From CAYXAA01 sp964462985 (GTDB lineage: Bacteria; Pseudomonadota; Alphaproteobacteria; Rhizobiales; Stappiaceae): a stretch of 41,498 bases of DNA. Below are positions 1 through 8,114 of the stretch, piece by piece. The translations under genes were made by a program, and so were the position numbers. Each line of letters begins with the position of its first letter. Positions within the stretch are counted from its first letter, which is position 1. The notes beneath the pieces are model-generated. The model was not told where the DNA came from. It did no database searches and saw only the letters and a list, made by a program, of their open reading frames with translations. The DNA is taken from contig CAYXAA010000039.1 in assembly GCA_964462985.1 (NCBI GenBank), positions 1 through 41,498 on the forward strand, written 5' to 3'.

Positions 1-216
1 ATAGCCCTCGAACGCCGTGCGCTGGACGATCCCGGCGTCCTCCAACTTGCGAAGCTCCACGGTAAGCATCTTGTGCGAGATGGTAGGGTTGTCCCGGCGC
101 AGATCGCTGAAGCGTTTGGTGCCCTTCTGTAGATAGTAAATCAGGAGAGTCGGCCAGCGGCCGCTGAGCACCTGCATCACCTCCTCGATCGGGCAACGGG
201 AAACAAGATTCTTCAT
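1..216 (-). CDS. HxlR-family winged-helix regulator, N-terminal part (runs off the window)
   Basis: The reverse strand reads from an ATG at 216 to the window edge without a stop, giving 72 codons. The translation starts MKNLVSRCPIEEVMQVLSGR and continues W-P-T-L-L-I-Y-Y-L, then RFSDLRRDNPTISHKMLTVE and L-R-K-L-E-D-A-G-I-V-Q-R. This is the HxlR pattern: a Cys close to the N-terminus (Cys8), a W-[ST]-x-x-I-L helix, then a recognition helix ending in L-R-x-L-E-x-x-G-[LIV]-[LIV]. Family members are small dimeric repressors or activators, often responding to reactive electrophiles or oxidants through the N-terminal Cys. The gene is divergent from a glutathione S-transferase gene with a 108-base shared promoter region, so it is inferred to control that gene. 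The C-terminal third is missing only because the window ends. Confidence 0.85.
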   Translation of the reverse strand, partial: MKNLVSRCPIEEVMQVLSGRWPTLLIYYLQKGTKRFSDLRRDNPTISHKMLTVELRKLEDAGIVQRTAFEGY

Positions 217-324
217 TAGCGGCTCGTGGTTACAAAAAGGTGCGTAATTTACTTGGTGGGGCTGTCGGGTAAGGTCCGGCCCCGCTGCGCAGCGTGATCA
301 TCAGAAATCACGGAGAATACTAAC
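217..324. promoter_or_regulatory. Divergent promoter region HxlR / GST
   Basis: This 108-base space separates two divergent starts. A perfect interrupted palindrome, GTAATTTAC, lies at 244-252, and a GTTAC half-like element precedes it near 232. Such sites would suit a dimeric winged-helix repressor. The assignment as an HxlR operator is inference; no clear -10/-35 pair can be defended. Confidence 0.3.
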
Positions 325-1029
325 GTGGAACCGATCCTACTTTATGGCTTCCCGGCGGGGAGCTCTATGGGGCTCGTCGCCGCTTTGGAGTGGCTGGGCA
401 AGCCGTACCGCCTGTGCCGGGTTGATATGCTCGGCGAAATGCGCGAACCATCCTACGCACGCATCAATCCACGGCATGAAACTCCGGCGTTCATCACAGA
501 CACGGGACAGAGCCTGGCAGAAACCATGGCAATCGCCGCCTGGATCGAAGCGCGGGATATAGCACGGTGCATCAGTTTCGATCCGCTTTCCCGGGAAGCG
601 GACCGAATGCATCAGCTGATGGGCTTTGTGAACACCGGCTTCACAGGGGCATTCAGTCCGCTATGGGCCGCGATGGAGATGGAGGATCCGGACCCGGCCG
701 TGCAATCGGCCCTTCAGGCCTGGGGCCGCGAAAGCGTCATAGAGCGTCACAACAAGCTCGAAGCCATGCTCGGCAACGACCCGTTCCTGCTCGGAGATCG
801 TCCGACACTGGCCGATTCCCTGCTGATCGGGGTTGCGCGCTGGCTCGATCTTCATGCCGTCGCGCCAAAGGAGCGCTGGCCCAAACTGGCCGCCTGGCGC
901 CAACGGCTCGAAGACAACCCGGCCGTGCGTTTCGCGACCGCGGTGGAGGATGGCGCGACAGTTCCTGGCAACGGCTCCTGCGTCGGACATGTCGGTCTGA
1001 CGGAGGTCATCGAAAGATTCGGCACCTGA
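325..1029 (+). CDS. Glutathione S-transferase family protein
   Basis: This is a 234-residue two-domain GST. The N-terminal thioredoxin-fold domain (about residues 1-78) shows the cis-Pro loop E-T-P (52-54) and the glutathione-gamma-glutamyl contact region L-A-E-T-M-A-I (64-70). An all-helical C-terminal domain carries the N-capping-like stretch FLLGDRPTLADSLL, typical of the G-D-x-x-[ST]-x-A-D motif in GSTs. The start is GTG at 325; it is chosen because a CGGAGA Shine-Dalgarno-like element sits 8 bases upstream and the reading frame begins directly with the first beta-strand (ILLYGFP). The substrate is not deducible. The divergent HxlR-type gene suggests induction by an electrophile or oxidant (inference). 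Confidence 0.85.
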   Translation: MEPILLYGFPAGSSMGLVAALEWLGKPYRLCRVDMLGEMREPSYARINPRHETPAFITDTGQSLAETMAIAAWIEARDIARCISFDPLSREADRMHQLMGFVNTGFTGAFSPLWAAMEMEDPDPAVQSALQAWGRESVIERHNKLEAMLGNDPFLLGDRPTLADSLLIGVARWLDLHAVAPKERWPKLAAWRQRLEDNPAVRFATAVEDGATVPGNGSCVGHVGLTEVIERFGT

Positions 1030-1064
1030 TCGGATCCGGCCGGCTAGACGAAGCGACGGAAGCG

Positions 1065-1098
1065 GCGGGCCCGAGATCCCGGAGTATCGAAGGCCCGC
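1065..1098. terminator. Weak inverted repeat between convergent genes
   Basis: GCGGGCC at 1065-1071 pairs with GGCCCGC at 1092-1098 across a 20-base loop, in the 96-base gap between the convergent GST and SGNH-TPR genes. There is no T-run on either side, so it is at best a weak bidirectional terminator. Confidence 0.25.
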
Positions 1099-1125
1099 TG
1101 GTCTCCCTATTCCAGGATGGATCCG

Positions 1126-2895
1126 TCAGGATGCCGCACGATGCTCGGCAAGGTAGTCCGGATGGGCCGAAAGGCGTTTCAGCTCGGTACGTGCCCAGGC
1201 CCATTCCGGATAGATCTCGGTCGCACGACGTGCCCATTCGACAGCGTTGCCGGGCTCGCCATTGGCGGCATGGAGCTGCGCCCCCATCAGAAAGGCTTCC
1301 GCGCGCTGGCGGCGCTCCAGGTTCAACGCCAACAAACGTTCGACCGCCGCCAGCCCCTGATCCGGCCTTGTCTTCGACCGAAGCCTGAGGCCCGCAAGCT
1401 TCATCAGAGGCCAGGCCCAGTCCGGCCGCAATGCGGCAGATTCCGAATAGCAATCGGCAGCCTCATCCACCTCGCCCAGGGCATCGTAGCAAAGTGCCTT
1501 GAGTTGCCAGCCGTCGGCCGACGTCGGTGTCAAGGCGAGGAAATCGTTCAGGGTCTCGATACAGGCTCGGTATTTTTCCAAACGGAAAAGTGTTTGGGCC
1601 AGCTGATAGTAAGGCTGAAATCTTGACCCGTTCAGCGCTATCGCCTTCCTGAATGCCACTTCCGCTTCCTCGTTGCGTCCGAGTTGCAGCAGCTTCAGGC
1701 CGAGATGGCGATGGTAGGCTGCCGCGTCCGGTTTCGCAGCCGTCGCGCGCTCGGCATGGAGCTGCGCGCTCTTCAGGTCTTGTTCCTTCCGCGCGCTTTC
1801 GGCCGCCAGGATCTCGCTCGCCACAGCATTGTCAGGATGCTCACGCCGGAGGGCTTCGACGAGGGTACTACTGAGCGGCCGTCCGGCATCACTATCGAGA
1901 AGGGCGCGATAGAGCGTGCGGAACCGGAAGACGGCCGGATCGACCGTTGTTAGGGCCTTTTCCAACTCCTGTCGATCGTCTGGCGACAACTGCTTGAGCT
2001 TGTTGCGCACCACGGCCGCATACGTAAAGCCGCACTGCTGAACCGGCGGGTCGATGAGGAAGCGCTCGACGACTTCCGTCAGCACCACATCCGGCTGATA
2101 AGCTTTCATCAATTCGCGATCGAACGCCCTGCCGTAGACATAGACCAGAACGCCGAAGCTTTCCTTCAGGAATGGCAGCAGATTGCTGCCGAAGCTGTCG
2201 CCGAACATGAGACACGTCGGCAGGGAGGTATCCCGGTTGATGAAAACCCGCAGCCGGCCGCGGTTGCTGATACCGTTGTCGAATACGAGCCGCCCTGCCG
2301 GGTTCCGGATGCGTGTCGACAGCGTCGGAGCGGAGACGGGCGGATCAAGCTTGATGCCGAGATCGCCGACCAGATCCACCGATTCGAAGCTCAGCCGCGA
2401 CGGATCCGGCTTGGTCAGGGGAATGCCCGCGGCCGTCAGCCTTGCCGCTATTGTCACATAGCCGACGAAAGCGCCGAATCCTGTCCAATGGGTGTCCGTC
2501 TTCGGAAAGACGAGTGCCTTTGCCTTCGCTTGAAGCAACGCGTCCAAGGGATAAAGCAAGTCCGACCGACCATCCTGTGCCAGCCGCTCGATGATCTGGT
2601 TGACCGGCCGGTGTTCCGAGACCGTGATGTCCTCCGGCAACGCTTCGGAATAGACCACCTCCTTGTTGGGAGCGACCAGCATAACATGGGCCGCCCCTAA
2701 CGAACGGCAGATCTCGTTACGCTCGAGAATGAAGTCGCGCCACGCCTCGACACCGTCCGGGCCGAGGGCAAGCTCGCCGCGCACCTGATCCATCACCCGG
2801 TTCCGGTCGTGGTCGAGGAAGATCCAGCCGTCTTTTCCCCGCAAGTACTTGCGGCTGCGGTCCTGGACCGTGGTCGAGGCGAAGTCGTTGGTCAT
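1126..2895 (-). CDS. AlgX/AlgJ-like SGNH domain fused to TPR repeats (probable polysaccharide O-acetyltransferase family)
   Basis: The 589-residue protein has two parts. Residues about 15-300 resemble the SGNH-hydrolase-like domain of alginate acetylation proteins AlgJ/AlgX: an early G-K-D-G-W-I-F-L-D motif (20-28), the D-x-H-W-T catalytic motif (Asp134, His136) and the nucleophile block F-G-D-S-F-G (Ser234). Residues about 350-585 form TPR-type helical repeats (for example the segment near A-A-A-Y-H-R-H-L-G-L-K-L-L-Q-L-G-R-N-E-E-A-E). Known AlgJ/AlgX proteins acetylate exopolysaccharide in the periplasm. Here neither a signal peptide nor a membrane segment is visible at the N-terminus, which is odd. 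It is the last gene of the minus-strand polysaccharide cluster, 121 bases after the GH16 gene. An acetyltransferase role is inferred from the triad; an esterase role is possible. Confidence 0.7.
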   Translation of the reverse strand: MTNDFASTTVQDRSRKYLRGKDGWIFLDHDRNRVMDQVRGELALGPDGVEAWRDFILERNEICRSLGAAHVMLVAPNKEVVYSEALPEDITVSEHRPVNQIIERLAQDGRSDLLYPLDALLQAKAKALVFPKTDTHWTGFGAFVGYVTIAARLTAAGIPLTKPDPSRLSFESVDLVGDLGIKLDPPVSAPTLSTRIRNPAGRLVFDNGISNRGRLRVFINRDTSLPTCLMFGDSFGSNLLPFLKESFGVLVYVYGRAFDRELMKAYQPDVVLTEVVERFLIDPPVQQCGFTYAAVVRNKLKQLSPDDRQELEKALTTVDPAVFRFRTLYRALLDSDAGRPLSSTLVEALRREHPDNAVASEILAAESARKEQDLKSAQLHAERATAAKPDAAAYHRHLGLKLLQLGRNEEAEVAFRKAIALNGSRFQPYYQLAQTLFRLEKYRACIETLNDFLALTPTSADGWQLKALCYDALGEVDEAADCYSESAALRPDWAWPLMKLAGLRLRSKTRPDQGLAAVERLLALNLERRQRAEAFLMGAQLHAANGEPGNAVEWARRATEIYPEWAWARTELKRLSAHPDYLAEHRAAS

Positions 2896-3016
2896 GAGAT
2901 CATCCTTGCTTGCAACGGCTCAAGCGGAGGCATCCAGCGGCAGCGCTCGCAGGTCAGGAGCGTTTCGCATGTCTAAGCGGAGGATTCCGACTTCATCTGC
3001 GGGTAGGCCGGAGGCA

Positions 3017-3862
3017 CTATGCGGGGACGTCGGAGAAGACCCTGATCCGGTCAACGGCGGTCGCAGCGCCCCGAACATCTCCGTCGGTCTTGCCCGCGAA
3101 CGGGGCGACCGCATTGCTGAAAAGCAGGATCGCCGGCGTGTGAGCAAAGGTATTCTCCGCGCTGAAAATCTCTTTGTCGTCAAAGAAGAAGGTGAAGCGC
3201 TGCTCGGTCCACAGCATAGCGTAACGATGGAAGTCCTGCGCCAACGGCTCCGCGGACCGATGGGTGGCTGCCAGTGTTATCCGCTCCGGCCGCCAGCGCC
3301 TGGCGTTCACCTGGACGATATTGGGATATTTCGCCTCCACGACATCGAGCTCGAAGCGCACGTCACCGCGGGTCTTCGGATCGGCGATCAGCCAGAAGGC
3401 ATTGTTGACGCCAGGCTCGTCGGCAATGCGCATATCGCACTCGAAGTAGCCATAGCACTGACGGAAGGTCCTGCTGCGTACGTAGCCACCGGTAAATGGA
3501 CGCTCTTGGTCGGCCTGGTGCCCCAGCTCAAGCTGCAGGGAGCCATCGGCGACGACCACATTCTCGGGGAGGCGCATCGTCCGATGCTGGCTTCCTCCGT
3601 TCCTGACCCGCCGCCAGTTACGGCGGAACGTCGCCGCATCGTCGAATGTATCCTGGAAGGTCAGCCGCCAATCGCCACCGGCCCGGATGAGAGGCGCCGG
3701 CAGATCGTCCACCGCCAAGGCACGACGGCCAAGCGGCGAGAGCAGGAGGCTTGTGGTTGCCAGCCCGGCTCCCGCGGCCCGCAGAAAGGCGCGCCGGCCG
3801 AGGTGCACATGTCTCGGCTCGGCGTCTATGGATTGTGGCATCCCGTCTTCAAAGAATGTCAT
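3017..3862 (-). CDS. Tat-exported GH16 family glycoside hydrolase
   Basis: A 281-residue protein with a twin-arginine signal (G-R-R-A-F-L-R-A-A-G followed by a hydrophobic stretch, residues 22-50) and a single GH16 beta-jelly-roll domain (about 65-280). The GH16 catalytic signature E-L-D-V-V-E is intact: nucleophile Glu171, Asp173, acid/base Glu176. The upstream Y-G-Y-F-E-C-D-M-R strand is also typical. GH16 enzymes cut internal beta-1,3/1,4-glucan-type bonds with retention. In rhizobia a GH16 enzyme (ExoK) trims succinoglycan, so cleavage of the locally made polymer is likely (inference). Its ATG overlaps the stop of the pyruvyl transferase gene by 4 bases, which implies translational coupling. 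An alternative start at Met8 keeps the whole Tat signal. Confidence 0.85.
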   Translation of the reverse strand: MTFFEDGMPQSIDAEPRHVHLGRRAFLRAAGAGLATTSLLLSPLGRRALAVDDLPAPLIRAGGDWRLTFQDTFDDAATFRRNWRRVRNGGSQHRTMRLPENVVVADGSLQLELGHQADQERPFTGGYVRSRTFRQCYGYFECDMRIADEPGVNNAFWLIADPKTRGDVRFELDVVEAKYPNIVQVNARRWRPERITLAATHRSAEPLAQDFHRYAMLWTEQRFTFFFDDKEIFSAENTFAHTPAILLFSNAVAPFAGKTDGDVRGAATAVDRIRVFSDVPA

Positions 3863-5214
3863 GAAGCCAACTTGGTTTCCTGACGCTCTACCGGCTGAGG
3901 CTGGCTTCGGGCGTCTCTAAGCGCAAGTTCGAGCCCCCAGGCGCGTTTGCGCAGCACCTCGATCTCCGAAGTCATGTAATCGACCTCGTTTCGGAACCAG
4001 CCGGTCACCTCGTTGAGTTCGTGATGAGGTTGAACGAGGTTCGGGCGGGTCAGCGGCTTGTCTGGCGGAGAGGCGACGGGCTTGGCCAGCGTATGGTTCA
4101 ACCCATTCTCCGATAGGAAACGGTGGTATTCAGAATAATTCAGTCGGTAGATGTGCTGAACTTTCGAAAAGTCCGCCTGTTCGAAGATTGCATCCAGCTT
4201 GATCGGCAAGTAGTCCTCCACCTCGACCGAGGGGATCGCAAACAGCGTCGCTAACTCCCGGATGCGCGAGTCATAGGTGAAGAACACGGCAGGCACTCCC
4301 TGATGAAGGCCGATGACATTGCCGTGCAGGCGGAAGCCCACCATGACATCGGTATTCTTTGCCGCATCGGCGGCCCACTCGTCGACGTCAAAGAACGCCA
4401 CCATCCGATCCCTTAGCAGCGCCTCGACATCTTCGTGGCCCTCCAGGCTGAATCTCTCCAGAATCGACGCGATGTGGTGCTGTTTCTCCTCTCCCTTGGA
4501 GTAGATGGCCAGCGTCTCCTCGCGTTCGCCCTGGGAATAGAGCCGACTTTGTGGCCGGCCCGCCACCGCCTTGATCAGCGCCCGCTGCATGCGATTGGTC
4601 TTCGTGGCATTGGTCGCATAGTCGGCCGACAGATACTTGTTGAGCGTCAGGCCGACGCGCGCGTCGGCGGGAATGGGCTTGATGGTGATCGACGGCCTGA
4701 GAGAGCGATAGAAGCTCGGACAGCCAATGAGACGAATGTTCTTGATGCCGATGTCGTTGAAGACCTCGGCACTGTAGTGGCCACGCACTCCGATCGACTC
4801 ACACTTGTCGGCAATAATCTTCCAAGCCTCGACCGTTCCCTTGGGAAGGGAGAGCTTCTTGTACTTGGCCGCCTGAGCGCCGACGCCGACGGGAACGATT
4901 GGCCCCTTCAGCTTTTTCAGCAGCGGCACGACATGACCAAGATCAAGTGTTTCGGTCAGATAATTCGAGCCACGGACGACGACAGCGTCATAATCGCTCT
5001 GAGGCCACAGCTTTTCATTGCCGGCGTCGCTGAATTGCAGATTGCGAATCTCATCATAGCTGAGTGCCTTCAGCATCGCATCATAGACCAGCACGTCCCC
5101 GGTATTGATACCCCCGCGTGCAAACGACGACAGCGGATCGTCATACTTCAGGTAGGCCGACTTGTTACCCGGCTTTACCGATGCACCGCCGTTTAGGACG
5201 AAGAGACTCTTCAT
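3859..5214 (-). CDS. Polysaccharide pyruvyl transferase family protein
   Basis: A 451-residue cytosolic protein with the features of the polysaccharide pyruvyl transferase family (CsaB/WcaK-like). These are the N-terminal N-x-G-D block (G-G-I-N-T-G-D-V-L-V-Y-D), the V-V-R-G-S-N-Y-L loop, the V-P-V-G-V-G-A-Q strand, the S-I-G-V-R-G-H-Y-S motif and the late G-F-R-L-H-G-N-V-I-G-L-H loop. Family members add ketal pyruvate from phosphoenolpyruvate to sugars of exopolysaccharide. Residues about 395-450 form an extra charged helix, possibly a short coiled coil, not part of the core fold. The gene starts 3 bases after the glycosyltransferase gene and overlaps the GH16 gene, so all three are co-translated. 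Pyruvylation of the polymer is inferred from the family. Confidence 0.8.
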   Translation of the reverse strand: MKSLFVLNGGASVKPGNKSAYLKYDDPLSSFARGGINTGDVLVYDAMLKALSYDEIRNLQFSDAGNEKLWPQSDYDAVVVRGSNYLTETLDLGHVVPLLKKLKGPIVPVGVGAQAAKYKKLSLPKGTVEAWKIIADKCESIGVRGHYSAEVFNDIGIKNIRLIGCPSFYRSLRPSITIKPIPADARVGLTLNKYLSADYATNATKTNRMQRALIKAVAGRPQSRLYSQGEREETLAIYSKGEEKQHHIASILERFSLEGHEDVEALLRDRMVAFFDVDEWAADAAKNTDVMVGFRLHGNVIGLHQGVPAVFFTYDSRIRELATLFAIPSVEVEDYLPIKLDAIFEQADFSKVQHIYRLNYSEYHRFLSENGLNHTLAKPVASPPDKPLTRPNLVQPHHELNEVTGWFRNEVDYMTSEIEVLRKRAWGLELALRDARSQPQPVERQETKLAS

Positions 5215-5217
5215 CGA

Positions 5218-8109
5218 TTACTTGCCTCTCATTTCTGTCATAGCAGAAGGGGAACGCAGGGATTTCACAGGAACCAGAACGGAGCCGGAGCCCGCAGCCT
5301 CCATGGGGACACGTGGTTCGCCTGCCGCAACGCTTTCCCGGCCAGAATGCTCGCCTACGACATCGACCTCGGAGCGCCCTATGGCTTGCCGGTTCTTCTC
5401 TCCGGCATTTTGGTCGACCGTCCGTTCTGCGTCAGGAAAATGCTGGGGGAACCAGCGTCTGAACTGGGTGAAGAGTGGCTTGACGCTTTCTTGCCAGGAT
5501 GCTGCACCACCGCGGGCCGCTGCCGCCTCCGACATGCGTGCGAGGCGATCGGGATCCTCGGCCAGCGCCTGCAGGTCCTTGACCAACCCCCGCGTCACCG
5601 TGCCGTCATCGGCCGGACTGACGAGGACACCGTCGACGTCGTGGTCAATCAGTTCGCCGACCGCGCCAACCTCGGTGGCAACCGGAACGCAGCCGACTCG
5701 CTGCGCCTCGATGATGGTCAGGGGCGCCCCTTCCCATCGCGACGGCAGCACCAGGACGTCGGCCCAGGCGAAGAGACGGGTGAGGTCACGACCGCGGTAG
5801 ACAGGCGGCTCGACCTTTATGTCGAGATCCTGAAACCGCGACTTCCACGACCCGGACGCTCCGGCGTCCATGACGTCGCTGCCGACGATGCGCCAATCGA
5901 TCGGCGCCTGACGGCGCTTCAGCTCGCGCGCGGCGGCAAACAGCCGTTCGATGCCCTTCTGCCGGTCCAGCCGGCCCAGAAACAGCACACGCAACCTGTC
6001 GCCCTTGCGCTCGTGACGATGGGCCAGCGCCGCGTCGCGATCCCTCGCCGACAGAGCATAGCTTGCTGCGTTCGGGATATGCAGGAGTTTGGCGATCGGT
6101 GTGCCCATCGCATGGAGCCATTCTGCCATGTCCCGCGAGCAGGTCAGGATCGCGTCGTAAATGTGCTCGAATGCCAAAGAGAGATAGGGATGACCGGCCG
6201 CTCGCCCGAGTTCTGATTTGTCGAGTACATGCACATAGTTGATGACCTTGACGCCACGTCGTCTCAGTTCGCCCAGCGCGGAATTGACCGGGGCGAGCTG
6301 ATTGTTGATCACCACATCGAGCCCGGACAGGAAGCCAAGGATCTCCTCCGTCCGCGCCGCAGCATCGTGACCCATCAGCAGTTCGTGTCCGGAGAAAATG
6401 TTGGGCCCGCCCCACAGCGGATAATCGTCTGCCAGGAAGTTTATGGTCTTGAAGACCCCGTCATTGTCGGGAATGCGATTGTATACGGGCTTGCCCAGGA
6501 CGAAGAGATGCACCTCGCAGCCGAGCCGCTTCAGGGCCCGGGCCACCGCATAGGCCACCTTTTCAACGCCACCAAAAGACGCGATCGGCAACAGGAAGCC
6601 AACGCGGAGCGGCTGGCCCGACCTGGCAACCCGGGGCATCACCGGCGAAGCGCCGACGGCGTTGCGCAGCAGCTGATAATAGCGATTGCGATTGGGCAAA
6701 TACGGCGATCGCCAGATCCAGCGCGCGTTCGGCACCCGGCGATAGCCGGAGTCCCGCAGCGCGCCGAGCGTGGCGAGCAGCCCATTGGTTGCCGATAGGG
6801 CGGAGCCCTGAATATCGCGTGCCGAAAATGGACCCGAGATCACGATCTCCGCAACGTTTGGTGACGGCACCGGCCTGCGGAGCGTGCGCGCCCAATCATC
6901 GGACTCGTCGTCAACGCAAGCGGATAGGATCTCGAGTGAACACATCCAGCCGGCAGGCTTGTCCGCGAGCTGATGCTCTTCGCTGACAGTGTTGATCTTG
7001 ATGGCAATCGTTGAATTGCTGGTCTCGAAGCGCACGGCGACAAAATTGTAATCGTCGCAAAGCCGTTCGCCGAGCCACAGCAGATTGTGCAGCAGCCCGA
7101 GACGATCCAGCGTCTCTCGGTGAGAGGCCGTCATCCACAGAAGGAACGGCGGAACGCCAAATGTCTCCGGCTCGGCTCGTGCCGCCCAGAACTTCTGTAC
7201 GAAGTCCTCGAGCCCGATGGAGGTGTGGTCCACCGTCGGATCGGTAAAGAGTTCGACCTGATAAGTGCCGACGCCGATGGCGGCATAGCGCGGCGCCTCA
7301 TCGTGCTCCCAAGCCAGCAATGTATCTCCGGCGAACAGCCGCTTATGCTTCTGTTTGATATAGCCGATGATGCCTTCGCGCGTGCGGTTGGAGTCGCGCA
7401 GCATACTTTCGGCGCGCTGGCGATATTCAAATCCGGAGAAGGGATGGTTGCAGCCGGTGAAGCCCTTGTCGATTGCCTGCAGCCAGAATTCCCAGTCTTC
7501 GAAGCCGGATTTCATCGACTCGTCGAAGCGAATACCGGCATCAAGGAGACGGCGCGAGACCAGGCTACCGGCCTCGCAGATATTGTCGAATGTCAGATGT
7601 AGAAGCCGCGAATATGCAGTTGTGTAGTTGCCGTTCCATTCAATCCCGAACTTGTCGATGTTCGGGTAAACCCAATCCACGGCCTCGTTGGCGCGCATGT
7701 AGGCAAGCAGTTCGGCGATAGCCTTGGATGTGATGCGGTTGTCGGCGTCTAGAAAATAGACGGCTTCCAGATCGGCAAAATGGCGCAGCGCAAAGTCGAT
7801 GCCGTAGTTGCGTGCCGAACTCAAGCCCCCGTTGGGCTTGCGCAGATAAAACACGTTTGGGTGAGCGAGCGCGTAGGCACGCCCCGTCGCCGCCGTCTCC
7901 GGGAAGGGGCAGCCATCATCGACAACGACGACCGCAATGTCGAACGGGGCCTCCTGCGACAGCGCTGCATCAATGGCCTCTGTCAGGAGAACCGAGTGCT
8001 TGAAGACCGGAATAAGGATTGCGACGACCGGAGAGAATCCGTTCGGACTGTGCGCCGGGCGCACGGACCGCGTTGCGGGTCCATGAGATAGTTGCAGTCG
8101 TTCCAGCAT
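5218..8109 (-). CDS. Two-domain glycosyltransferase (GT2 plus GT4)
   Basis: A 963-residue fusion. Residues about 27-300 are a GT-A fold GT2 domain: V-A-I-L-I-P-V-F-K, the V-V-D-D-G strand, N-G-G-L-S-S-A-R-N and the D-A-D metal/nucleotide motif (121-123). Residues about 500-880 are a GT-B fold GT4 domain: R-V-G-F-L-L-P-I-A-S-F-G-G-V-E-K-V at its start, F-L-G-R-L-D-R-Q-K-G in the second Rossmann half and the E-x7-E retaining motif E-G-A-P-L-T-I-I-E near 793-801. A linker of about 190 residues with unclear fold joins them, and the last 80 or so residues look low-complexity. One polypeptide could add two successive sugars, one inverting and one retaining. No membrane segment is seen. It lies 5 bases downstream of the 509-residue gene. 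Confidence 0.88.
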   Translation of the reverse strand: MLERLQLSHGPATRSVRPAHSPNGFSPVVAILIPVFKHSVLLTEAIDAALSQEAPFDIAVVVVDDGCPFPETAATGRAYALAHPNVFYLRKPNGGLSSARNYGIDFALRHFADLEAVYFLDADNRITSKAIAELLAYMRANEAVDWVYPNIDKFGIEWNGNYTTAYSRLLHLTFDNICEAGSLVSRRLLDAGIRFDESMKSGFEDWEFWLQAIDKGFTGCNHPFSGFEYRQRAESMLRDSNRTREGIIGYIKQKHKRLFAGDTLLAWEHDEAPRYAAIGVGTYQVELFTDPTVDHTSIGLEDFVQKFWAARAEPETFGVPPFLLWMTASHRETLDRLGLLHNLLWLGERLCDDYNFVAVRFETSNSTIAIKINTVSEEHQLADKPAGWMCSLEILSACVDDESDDWARTLRRPVPSPNVAEIVISGPFSARDIQGSALSATNGLLATLGALRDSGYRRVPNARWIWRSPYLPNRNRYYQLLRNAVGASPVMPRVARSGQPLRVGFLLPIASFGGVEKVAYAVARALKRLGCEVHLFVLGKPVYNRIPDNDGVFKTINFLADDYPLWGGPNIFSGHELLMGHDAAARTEEILGFLSGLDVVINNQLAPVNSALGELRRRGVKVINYVHVLDKSELGRAAGHPYLSLAFEHIYDAILTCSRDMAEWLHAMGTPIAKLLHIPNAASYALSARDRDAALAHRHERKGDRLRVLFLGRLDRQKGIERLFAAARELKRRQAPIDWRIVGSDVMDAGASGSWKSRFQDLDIKVEPPVYRGRDLTRLFAWADVLVLPSRWEGAPLTIIEAQRVGCVPVATEVGAVGELIDHDVDGVLVSPADDGTVTRGLVKDLQALAEDPDRLARMSEAAAARGGAASWQESVKPLFTQFRRWFPQHFPDAERTVDQNAGEKNRQAIGRSEVDVVGEHSGRESVAAGEPRVPMEAAGSGSVLVPVKSLRSPSAMTEMRGK

Positions 8110-8114
8110 GACCG

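Noticed and set aside
2849..3883. Plus-strand 344-codon frame opposite the GH16 gene
   Set aside because: The opposite strand encodes an intact Tat signal and GH16 catalytic motif, so this frame is a shadow.
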